A stretch of DNA of 64,000 nucleotides from JBALVT01 sp047612385 (GTDB taxonomy: Bacteria; Pseudomonadota; Gammaproteobacteria; Pseudomonadales; Halieaceae): positions 1 through 64,000 of the forward strand of contig JBLGAR010000002.1 in assembly GCA_047612385.1 (NCBI GenBank), read 5' to 3'. Positions within the stretch are counted from its first letter, which is position 1; each line of letters starts with the position of its first letter. The translations under genes were made by a program, and so were the position numbers. The notes beneath the pieces are model-generated. The model did no database searches and was not told the DNA's origin. It worked only from the letters and a program-made list of their open reading frames with translations. Positions 17,788 through 26,136 of this stretch are shown in pieces.

Positions 17788-19956
17788 CTAGCGCGCAGTA
17801 GCATTCTGGCGGCGGCGATATGCAAGTACGGCAGGAAAGAACAATGCACCTATTAACACGGCGCCGGCATAGAGTGGCCAGGTCACGGGCGTATTCCATT
17901 CCGCTCTTTTTTGCTCCCTCAAATCCGCATCGATACGGACGTATTTCAGGGTACCTTTTGAGATGCCATGACGTTTTGTGTTGTGCACCCACTCATTATT
18001 GAGATACATCTCCTTGGGGTGCCAGCCGTAAAGCCAAACCGCATCACGGCGATACATCTCGATCAGTTTCGCTACCAGTTCGTCTCTTTCCTCGCCCGGT
18101 TGTATCGTTTTCATTCGGCGAAACAAGCGATCGAATTCATCGTTCTCATAGTTGGAGTTATTCGCGCCGTCACATTTACAATTCAGCGGACTCTCAGGGC
18201 CAAAAAGCAGGAACAGAAAGTTTTCCGGATCTGGATAGTCGGCCAGCCAGCCGTGAGAAAAAATTTGCGTGTTGCCCGTCAGCAGTTTTTCTCGCGTTCG
18301 ATTCCAGTCAGCGGGCCGATACTCAACCTGCACCCCGATAGCATCGAATGCCCGATCCATCCAACGCATACTGGTATTGGAAATAGCCTGACTCTGAACA
18401 TCGATAAAAATCTTGAGCGGCTCGCCCGTACGGGCGTCGCGCCCATTCGGATAACCCGCTTCTGAGAGCAGTTTTTTGGCATAGTCGATAGACTTGCGCT
18501 GCAGCGCCCCATCCACCCAATCGTAAACATAGGGATTCATGCCCGCCTCTCCTTCCAGATAACCTGGAATACCCGGAGGGATTGGGCTTTGCGACGCGAT
18601 GCCGTTGCCTTTATAGAAAATATTAATATTCTCTTCGGTATTGAACGCGATCTGCAAAGCCTGCCGCAGCTTGCGTTTGTCCTCCGTATAACCACCCACC
18701 ACGGGATCGCGCATATTAAAACCATAATAATATAGGCTGGGCTTCACATCGGCCGACAAGCTTATATTGTGACCAGCGAGATTGTCCGACATTTCCAGGC
18801 CATCAGGCCCGACCACAAAAGCCTGATCAAAAACACCGGTAGTGTTCGCATGCACCTCACCGGAACGGTCGTAATATCCCTGCAGAAACTTGGTCCACAG
18901 AGGCAACACTTCTTTTTCTATTCGAAACACAGCCCGATCAACGAAGGGAATCGGTCTGCCTGCATCTTCCAGAAAACCGGCTTCAAGATCTCCCGGCCCG
19001 CCTTCGCTGGGATAGAAATCTTCGCGATAGTTGGGGTTTCGCTCTAAAACAATTTCGCTGTTAGGGTTGTTCTCAACCATCATGAAAGGCCCGCTGCCCA
19101 CCGGCCACCAGTCCAGGGTTAGATTGCGTTCCGCAAATCCGGGGTTGCTATAGAACTGATCGACTTCAGGTGGTATCGGCGAGAAAAAATGCATCGCCAG
19201 CCAATAGACGAATTGTGGGTAACGCCCTTTTATCGTGATTATGAGAGTGTGATCGTCAACAGCATCCAAGCCCTTCATCTGATAATTATCAAGATCCAGC
19301 CAGCCATCGCGCTCTATATCTTTGAGCTGCTCGGAAAACTCGGTCATGCCGACAATATACTGACCCATAAAACTCAGCATCGGTGAGCCCAGCAAGGGGT
19401 CTGCCAAGCGCTTGATCCCGTAGGCATAATCTGAAGCTTTTACGGATCGGGAGCTGGTTTCAGGAAAATCAGCTAAACGGGTAAATACGCGGCCGTCTTC
19501 AGCACTGGCAAAAACATAGCGTGGCTCACCCCGATCGTTCACCACAAAGGCGGGATGCGGCTGGTAGCGCTCGTCGGACCGGAAGTTCAGCGTATAACGA
19601 CTGAAGGCCACTTCTTCGCTGAATTCGCTCAGCAACGCACCGTCACCGTCCAGATATTCAACACCGGGGTCCGAGAGCACCGCCTGCGGAATGAGTTCAT
19701 AGGGGCGCTTGAGGAAGTGGTAGGCCATGGGTGGTTGATAGATTTGCATGAGAAAAAGACTTTCATCAGAGGCATAGGATATCGCGGGGTCAAGGTGTTT
19801 TGGTGGTTTGGGCGATATCACCGACTGGTAGGTAATCTTACCTTGGGGTGAGGGAGGATTGGGATCGTTCCAGGGGCCTTCACCACATCCAGATAAGAAA
19901 CAGGCGCCCAAAAATAGTGCGAAAATCCACATCCGTGCACTCAAACGGCTTTTCAT
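17788..19956 (-). CDS. Peptide ABC transporter substrate-binding lipoprotein (family 5)
   Basis: Periplasmic solute-binding component, 722 residues, anchored as a lipoprotein: positively charged start, hydrophobic stretch and lipobox LSGC with the lipidated Cys at residue 24. The family 5 (DppA/OppA/YejA) pattern is seen in RKLRQALQIAFN and in AKKLLSEAGYPNG. It is longer than typical OppA (about 540) and has a C-terminal hydrophobic helix (about 690-712) followed by RRR, which may act as a second membrane anchor. First gene of the importer operon. Confidence 0.88.
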   Translation of the reverse strand: MKSRLSARMWIFALFLGACFLSGCGEGPWNDPNPPSPQGKITYQSVISPKPPKHLDPAISYASDESLFLMQIYQPPMAYHFLKRPYELIPQAVLSDPGVEYLDGDGALLSEFSEEVAFSRYTLNFRSDERYQPHPAFVVNDRGEPRYVFASAEDGRVFTRLADFPETSSRSVKASDYAYGIKRLADPLLGSPMLSFMGQYIVGMTEFSEQLKDIERDGWLDLDNYQMKGLDAVDDHTLIITIKGRYPQFVYWLAMHFFSPIPPEVDQFYSNPGFAERNLTLDWWPVGSGPFMMVENNPNSEIVLERNPNYREDFYPSEGGPGDLEAGFLEDAGRPIPFVDRAVFRIEKEVLPLWTKFLQGYYDRSGEVHANTTGVFDQAFVVGPDGLEMSDNLAGHNISLSADVKPSLYYYGFNMRDPVVGGYTEDKRKLRQALQIAFNTEENINIFYKGNGIASQSPIPPGIPGYLEGEAGMNPYVYDWVDGALQRKSIDYAKKLLSEAGYPNGRDARTGEPLKIFIDVQSQAISNTSMRWMDRAFDAIGVQVEYRPADWNRTREKLLTGNTQIFSHGWLADYPDPENFLFLLFGPESPLNCKCDGANNSNYENDEFDRLFRRMKTIQPGEERDELVAKLIEMYRRDAVWLYGWHPKEMYLNNEWVHNTKRHGISKGTLKYVRIDADLREQKRAEWNTPVTWPLYAGAVLIGALFFPAVLAYRRRQNATAR

Positions 19957-20409
19957 AGCGCCGCTGTTCCCCGTGCTTTCAAGTATTCCTTATTCAACGA
20001 GTAATCGCCATGGGTGCATCTCTTGTCGCTTTGAACTCATTGCCAGAATTACAATTCGGGAAATCTCTCCTGGATGACAGCTTGAACACAATCATATACA
20101 AAAGCATCACGCCTTGCGACGCTCCACTGAAATTCCAGTTGGTCTGATATCCGTCCGCGGCATTGTGACATTCCCTGGCGATGTAGTTGACAAAGCCACT
20201 CATAATCAGCAAGTAATTCATGAAAATTTCACCCTCGTTTTCGTGCCATTGAGGCCGCAGCTTATCTACCATATACATGAGACGTATAATCCCCGGTAAT
20301 CCTCAATCGCAAAGCTGAGGGCTTGTTGTCTTTGTTCGTTTCATCTAAGACCGCACAAAAATAATAGGCTAACCTCATTGCAAGGCAGGCTCGCCAAGGA
20401 AACGTCTGA
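19957..20409. other. Divergent intergenic region between peptide importer and POT symporter
   Basis: 453 bp between two outward-facing peptide-uptake genes. A 94-codon open frame on the minus strand (19994-20278) matches no family I know and lacks convincing coding features. A short inverted repeat CCTCA...TGAGG sits near 20309-20328. The region probably holds both promoters, but I could not assign -35/-10 pairs with confidence. Confidence 0.4.
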
Positions 20410-21966
20410 ATGACAGCTGCCGCAACGCCCACGATAGATCCCCTTGGCGATATCGGATTCTTTGGCCACCCCACCGGGCTTTTCGTGTGCTTCACCACCG
20501 AGATGTGGGAGCGCTTCTCCTTCTACGGCATGAAGTACTTACTACTGCTGTATCTCACCAAATACCATCTGTTCACGGACATCAACGGGCTGGAAGTTCT
20601 GGGCGGCTACGCGGCTTTGGTGTATGCGATGCCGGTCATAGGCGGACTGCTGGCGGATCGATATCTGGGTATGCGCAAAGCCGTTGTTTTTGGCGGATTT
20701 CTATTAGTAATGGGCCACCTGGGCATGGCCTTTGAAGGACAGCAAGCCAGGTTGACCGAAAACGGCATCGTCCGCGATGATGGGGCACTCCAGATTTTCT
20801 ATTTTTCCCTGGCATTAATTGTCATCGGAGTGGGCTTCCTAAAACCCAATATCTCAACGATTGTCGGACAACTCTACGCTGAAAATGACCCTAGACGCGA
20901 CTCCGGTTTCACCATTTTTTATATGGGGATAAACCTCGGCGCATTCGCCGCCACTCTATTGTGCGGTTACTTGGGCGAAACCTACGGCTGGAGCTATGGT
21001 TTTGGAGCAGCCGGCATCGGCATGGCCTTTGGTTTGGTCACCTTTTTACTGGGCCAGAAACACTTACACGGTCACGCAGAACCTAAAGACACCGCCCTGC
21101 TCAAAGAACGATCATTTATTGGCCTCAATAAAGAACTTACCATCTACCTCTGCGGCATTGTCGGGGTAGTGGCGACCTGGAAAATGTTGCAGTTTCACGG
21201 CGCAGTCGGACATTCACTGAACCTTCTATCGGGTGCGGTGTTCGTCGGACTGACCTGGTTTATCACCGTAAAATGCGATCCGGTGGAGCGAAGCCGGATG
21301 ATTGTATTGATCATCCTGACAATGTCCACGGTGGTATTTTGGGCCCTGTTCGAGCAAAGCGCAGCATCGATGACGCTGTATGCCGACCGCGTGCTGAACA
21401 GAGAAATATTGGGCCTTGAACTGAAGGCTTCACAATTCGGCGCGATGAATTCTCTATTCATATTCATGTTCGCTCCAGTATTCGCATGGCTGTGGACGAG
21501 CCTTGCACGGAGAGGCCTAGAACCCAGCACGCCAGTCAAATTTTCATTGGGCATCGCTCAGGCCGGATTGGGATTTGGGGCTCTGGTTTGGGGAGCTAGC
21601 TTTCCCGATGAGATGGGCCAGGTCGCCGCATACTGGATGGTGTTGGCTTATCTTTTACATACCTGCGGCGAGCTTTGCCTCTCGCCAGTGGGTCTATCGG
21701 CGGTCACAAAGCTCGCTGTACCGAGTGTCGTTGGTGTCATGATGGGTGCGTGGTTCTTGGCAACCGCCTATTCAGAGTTCGTTGCAGTTCAGTTATCTAA
21801 ATTAGCCGCTATTGAAACTGTCGATGGAGGCGTCGTCGATGTAGGCCTGGCGCTGGCAAGCTATACCGAGCTATTTACAAGTCTCTTTTGGGTGGGGCTC
21901 GGTGCTGCAGCGGTGTTGCTTGTCTTGTCCCCAGTGCTGAAAAAAATGATGCACGGGATTAACTAG
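20410..21966 (+). CDS. POT family proton-dependent oligopeptide symporter
   Basis: Inner-membrane di/tripeptide:H+ symporter of the PTR2/POT (MFS) family, 518 residues with about 14 hydrophobic segments. The helix 1 motif EMWERFSFYG corresponds to the conserved ExxERF proton-coupling motif. The PTR2 signature region (GGLLADRYLGMRKAV; FTIFYMGINLGAF) follows. ATG start with AAGGAA 8 nt upstream. It stands back to back with the peptide ABC importer and upstream of an aminopeptidase, which supports a peptide-scavenging role. Confidence 0.94.
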   Translation: MTAAATPTIDPLGDIGFFGHPTGLFVCFTTEMWERFSFYGMKYLLLLYLTKYHLFTDINGLEVLGGYAALVYAMPVIGGLLADRYLGMRKAVVFGGFLLVMGHLGMAFEGQQARLTENGIVRDDGALQIFYFSLALIVIGVGFLKPNISTIVGQLYAENDPRRDSGFTIFYMGINLGAFAATLLCGYLGETYGWSYGFGAAGIGMAFGLVTFLLGQKHLHGHAEPKDTALLKERSFIGLNKELTIYLCGIVGVVATWKMLQFHGAVGHSLNLLSGAVFVGLTWFITVKCDPVERSRMIVLIILTMSTVVFWALFEQSAASMTLYADRVLNREILGLELKASQFGAMNSLFIFMFAPVFAWLWTSLARRGLEPSTPVKFSLGIAQAGLGFGALVWGASFPDEMGQVAAYWMVLAYLLHTCGELCLSPVGLSAVTKLAVPSVVGVMMGAWFLATAYSEFVAVQLSKLAAIETVDGGVVDVGLALASYTELFTSLFWVGLGAAAVLLVLSPVLKKMMHGIN

Positions 21967-22037
21967 CTTTTTCTGTAGAGCGTTTCCACGAACGAGAAAA
22001 GAAGTCATTTCAAATACAAAACTATCCTTAAAAACCA

Positions 22038-22052
22038 CGCAAGGGACTTGCG
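22038..22052 (+). promoter_or_regulatory. Small hairpin enclosing the aminopeptidase ribosome-binding site
   Basis: CGCAAG-GGA-CTTGCG forms a 6-bp stem with a 3-nt loop ending 2 nt before the ATG at 22055. The only Shine-Dalgarno-like bases (AAGGGA) are inside the stem-loop, so it could limit translation initiation. This is inference from sequence alone. Confidence 0.35.
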
Positions 22053-22054
22053 CT

Positions 22055-24799
22055 ATGAAACAGCTAAAGACAACAATTTTGGTTGCTGTCGCACTCGGGC
22101 TTTTAGTTGCAGCCTGCAGTCACACCACCGATGGGCCTAACTCCGCTTCACAAGACGCTGCGTCGCAACAAGCCCGGACACAGTACCGCCAGGCAAAAGG
22201 CACGCTTGAGCTAACTGCCACAGCACCGGCAGCGCGTTTGCCAAAGGGAATCGCGCCCACACATTATTCGCTGCACCTGGATATCGATCCGCGCAAAGAA
22301 CGCTTTTCCGGATCAGTAAGCATCGAAATAGAATTGCAAGGCAGCACGGACATGATATGGCTGCACGGCAAAGATCTGAATGTCGAAAGCGCCTCCGCTA
22401 CCTTGCCCGATGGCGCAATCGTGCCACTTGACTGGGAGCAGGTGAACGCAGCTGGCGCAGCGAAGCTCACCGCTGCGTCCACGCTACCCGCTGGCAAAGC
22501 CATGCTGCAACTTAACTACAACGCCCCCTTTAACACTAGCCTGGAAGGTTTGTATAAGGTCGTAAAGGATGAAGACTCCTACGCATTCACGCAATTTGAA
22601 GCAACCTCAGCGCGCCTGGCGTTCCCCTCCTTTGACGAGCCATCTCAAAAGGTGACCTTCGACCTGAGTATGACAGTGCCCGCAGAGTACGTGGGCATTA
22701 CCAATACACCCCAGTTGTCTGAAACACCGCAAGACAACCAGAGAAAAACGCTAAGATTTGCCACTACCAAGCCGCTGCCAACCTATTTAATCGCGTTTGC
22801 GGTCGGGCCCTTTGATGTCGTTGAGTGGGCTCCAGTCCCCTCCAACTCACTGCGCTCGCAAGCTTTGCCACTGCGCGGTATCACGACCCGTGGCAAGGCA
22901 CAGGAAATACACTATGCACTGGAGAACACGGCGGACATTGTCACAGCACTGGAGCAATACTTCGACACACCCTACCCCTATGCCAAGCTGGATATCATTG
23001 CAGTGCCTGATTTCTCCTCAGGGGCGATGGAGAATGCCGGTATCATCACCTATAGAGAGCAGCTGATTCTGTTGGACCAAAAGTCACCCGTAAATCAGAA
23101 GCGCGCATTTTTTATCACCCATGCACATGAGCTCGCACACCAGTGGTTCGGAAATCTCGTCACACCGGTTTGGTGGGACGATATCTGGTTAAACGAGTCT
23201 TTTGCCACCTGGAACTCGCACATTGTGCTGGATAGCCTTTATCCCGACGAAAAATACAGAAACTCACTGCACAACACCGCCTCCTGGGTGATGCGCAACG
23301 ACAGCCTGGCCAGTGCAAGACAAATACGTGAACCGATTGTGCGACATGAAGATATAGGCTCAGCCTTCAATGGTATTACCTATCAAAAAGGAGGCGGTGT
23401 TCTATCGATGTTCGAGTCTTTTTTGGGCAGGGACAATTTCCGCAAAGGCATCAGGGCGTATATGCAAACCTTCGCCTTTGGGAATACCACTGCGGATGAT
23501 TTTATCGGTGCGATTGCAGATGCAAACCCTCAGGTGCCGGGAGCAGATCTGCGGGCGGCCTTCACTAGCTACATCGAGCAGCCGGGGTTACCGCTTATCA
23601 GCGCGGACTTAACGTGCAGTAGCAAGGGCGCAGAAGTAGAACTTCAGCAGCGGCGCTATTTGCCAACGGGTTCGACGGGTTCCAGCGACCAAACCTGGAC
23701 TATTCCTGTGTGTCTTAGCTCAATACATGCAGGAGAATCAAACAGCGAGTGTTTTTTGCTGAAACAGCAGCGTGAAACCATCACCTTGAAAGATAAAACC
23801 TGCCCAAGCGCAGTGTTACCCAATACGGGTGGCAACAGTTACTACCGATGGTCGCTACCCGCACAGCAATGGATATCACTGATGGAGTCCTTTGACAAAC
23901 TGTCGATTAACGAACAAATATCAGTGGCCAATAGTCTAAGTGCAGCCCTTAACGACGGCAGTATGACTGTGGAGGACTACCTGGCAGCCGTACCAAAAAT
24001 TACGGAATCCGAATCCTGGCGCGTTGCCATGGCACCCCTATCAGATTTGTACAAAATCAAGGATTTCGTCGCCACAGCTGGCGAAAAGAAAGTCATTCAG
24101 GCCAAACTCAGCCAATGGTACCAACCGCAACTTGATCGACTCAATGCACTGCCAAACCGACGAGCCGATGAAGCGCAATTTAGGGCGTTCACAATGTCAG
24201 CTCTGGCCTATGGCGCTGAAGATGCGGCAGTGAGAAATTCTCTGGTCACATTGGCGAAAGCCTATACCGGGTTTGAGGGCGACGAGGCACTTCATCCGGA
24301 CGCTCTTGAGTCTGATCTTAGGCGCTTAGCGCTCAATATCGCGGCGCAGGACCTCGGTCAGCCATTCGCCGATCTACTGTGGCGACATTTTCTGCAAGAA
24401 GACAATGCCCAACTGCGTCAGTATCTACTCTACGCAATGGCTCAGAGCCCTGATCAAGCCGTGGCAGCCAGCATGAGAGGCAAAATACTTTCTCCCCAGT
24501 TGCGCGATAACGAAATCTCCAATATATTTTACGGGCAGATGTCCCAGGTGAAAAACCGCCAGCACGCCTGGGATTGGTCAGCGCAGAACATGGACGGCAT
24601 ATTAGATCGAATACCCACCTGGAAGAAAGGCCAGGTACCGTTTTACTTCAGCTCTTTTTGCGACCGCGCTTCAGCCGACGCAATTGAAGAATTTTTTACC
24701 CCGATCATCGACGACCTCGAATCCGGACCTCGATATTTGGCCAATTCCCTGGAAACGATTCGCCTGTGTGCGGCGTTCGCAGATTTCCATCAAAACTAA
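22055..24799 (+). CDS. M1 family zinc aminopeptidase, lipoprotein
   Basis: Exported metallo-aminopeptidase of the M1 (PepN/gluzincin) family, 914 residues. A lipobox LVAAC with Cys21 predicts membrane anchoring, unlike cytoplasmic PepN. GAMEN (residues 323-327) binds the substrate N-terminus and HELAH (358-362) supplies two zinc ligands and the catalytic Glu; the third ligand lies in WLNESFATW. A long C-terminal ERAP1-like helical domain follows. It lies downstream of the POT symporter (88-nt gap), so peptides could be trimmed outside and then imported. A saccharopine-dehydrogenase-like gene follows after 12 nt. Confidence 0.94.
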   Translation: MKQLKTTILVAVALGLLVAACSHTTDGPNSASQDAASQQARTQYRQAKGTLELTATAPAARLPKGIAPTHYSLHLDIDPRKERFSGSVSIEIELQGSTDMIWLHGKDLNVESASATLPDGAIVPLDWEQVNAAGAAKLTAASTLPAGKAMLQLNYNAPFNTSLEGLYKVVKDEDSYAFTQFEATSARLAFPSFDEPSQKVTFDLSMTVPAEYVGITNTPQLSETPQDNQRKTLRFATTKPLPTYLIAFAVGPFDVVEWAPVPSNSLRSQALPLRGITTRGKAQEIHYALENTADIVTALEQYFDTPYPYAKLDIIAVPDFSSGAMENAGIITYREQLILLDQKSPVNQKRAFFITHAHELAHQWFGNLVTPVWWDDIWLNESFATWNSHIVLDSLYPDEKYRNSLHNTASWVMRNDSLASARQIREPIVRHEDIGSAFNGITYQKGGGVLSMFESFLGRDNFRKGIRAYMQTFAFGNTTADDFIGAIADANPQVPGADLRAAFTSYIEQPGLPLISADLTCSSKGAEVELQQRRYLPTGSTGSSDQTWTIPVCLSSIHAGESNSECFLLKQQRETITLKDKTCPSAVLPNTGGNSYYRWSLPAQQWISLMESFDKLSINEQISVANSLSAALNDGSMTVEDYLAAVPKITESESWRVAMAPLSDLYKIKDFVATAGEKKVIQAKLSQWYQPQLDRLNALPNRRADEAQFRAFTMSALAYGAEDAAVRNSLVTLAKAYTGFEGDEALHPDALESDLRRLALNIAAQDLGQPFADLLWRHFLQEDNAQLRQYLLYAMAQSPDQAVAASMRGKILSPQLRDNEISNIFYGQMSQVKNRQHAWDWSAQNMDGILDRIPTWKKGQVPFYFSSFCDRASADAIEEFFTPIIDDLESGPRYLANSLETIRLCAAFADFHQN

Positions 24800-24811
24800 A
24801 GAGGATACAAA

Positions 24812-26038
24812 ATGAAAAAACGCGAATTCGACATCATTATCTGGGGCGCAACAGGTTTTACAGGGCGATTGGTTGCGGAGTACCTGGTAGACACTTATGG
24901 TGTGGAGGGCGACCTGCTTTGGGCCATCGCCGGGCGCAATCAGGACAAACTAGAGGAAGTGCGCCGATCTTTACTAAAGCGGAAAGACATCGAAAAACTT
25001 CCTATCTTATTGGCCAACAGCAACGATGCCAGCAGTATCAAAGAACTCGCGGCGCGTAGCAAAGTCATCTGCACCACGGTCGGCCCCTATGCGCTCCACG
25101 GCACCTCTTTAGTTGAAGCTTGCGTAAACGCCGGTACCGACTATTGCGATTTAACCGGAGAAGTTCAGTGGATGGCCAAAATCATTAAACAGTATCAGGA
25201 CGCCGCCAGAAAAAGTGGAGCGAGGATTGTCCACACTTGCGGTTTCGATTCGATACCCTCCGATATGGGCACCTGGTATTTACAGCAGGCCATGATCGAA
25301 AAACACGGCACTGCGGCCATCCAGATCAAGGGACGAGTGGGTCGCACCAGCGGAGCCGCAAGCGGCGGTACTGTCGCCAGTATGCTCAATATGATGGAAG
25401 AGGCGAAAGACGATGAGTTTGTTCAGCAGGCTTTGGATAACCCCTACTCTTTGTACCCTGCAGGAGCCAAAGCCGGAGCCGACGAACCCGATCAAACTGA
25501 CGCGCGATACGATTCAGATTTCAAGAAATGGACCGCACCGTTTATTATGGCTTCCATCAACGCTCGCGTAGTAAGACGAAGTAATGCTCTTCTGGGGTTT
25601 CCCTGGGGCGAAGATTTCCGCTACGACGAATCGCTGTTGACTGATTCTCGCTTTATCGCCAAAGGCGCGGCCTTCGCAACTTCTGCCGGAATGCGCTCAC
25701 TGGCGGTTGCCCCTCTGAGAAAGCTAGCACAGCGGGTGTTGCCGAAACCCGGAGAAGGGCCCTCAAAGTCTGCGCGCGAAGCCGGGCACTATGAAATCTT
25801 CTTCCACGCCAGGCATCCAAAAGACGTTGGCAAAAATATGCGTGCGCGAGTGGCTGGTGACATGGACCCCGGCTACGGATCCACGTCTAAAATGCTGGCA
25901 GAATCGGCTGCTTGTCTTGCAAAAGACAAACCTTTAACCGGGGGAGGAGTTTGGACACCGTCATCGGCCATGGGTGCGCATCTACTGGCCCGCCTCCAAG
26001 ACAATGCGGGCCTAAGCTTCGAAATTCTGCCTGACTAA
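24812..26038 (+). CDS. Saccharopine dehydrogenase-like / trans-acting enoyl reductase family protein
   Basis: 408 residues with an N-terminal Rossmann fold (IIWGATGFTGRLVAEYL at about 7-23) and the DYCDLTGE block typical of the SCCPDH/trans-acting enoyl reductase branch of saccharopine dehydrogenase-like proteins. Members reduce lipid-linked or polyketide intermediates, but most bacterial ones are uncharacterised and the substrate cannot be told here. Start ATG has AGAGGA 6 nt upstream; 12 nt after the M1 peptidase stop suggests cotranscription. Confidence 0.85.
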   Translation: MKKREFDIIIWGATGFTGRLVAEYLVDTYGVEGDLLWAIAGRNQDKLEEVRRSLLKRKDIEKLPILLANSNDASSIKELAARSKVICTTVGPYALHGTSLVEACVNAGTDYCDLTGEVQWMAKIIKQYQDAARKSGARIVHTCGFDSIPSDMGTWYLQQAMIEKHGTAAIQIKGRVGRTSGAASGGTVASMLNMMEEAKDDEFVQQALDNPYSLYPAGAKAGADEPDQTDARYDSDFKKWTAPFIMASINARVVRRSNALLGFPWGEDFRYDESLLTDSRFIAKGAAFATSAGMRSLAVAPLRKLAQRVLPKPGEGPSKSAREAGHYEIFFHARHPKDVGKNMRARVAGDMDPGYGSTSKMLAESAACLAKDKPLTGGGVWTPSSAMGAHLLARLQDNAGLSFEILPD

Positions 26039-26136
26039 GTCCGGTCACAAGGTAGTATTACACTGGAAAAGCAAATGGAAAACCCGTAAATTTGGCGCTG
26101 ATATTTTACTAATAAGATTGGGGGAAAAGGCGCGAG

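Noticed and set aside
19994..20278. 94-codon minus-strand frame upstream of the peptide-binding lipoprotein
   Set aside because: No recognisable family, Cys/Asn-rich odd composition and it fills a divergent promoter region; not supported enough to call a gene.
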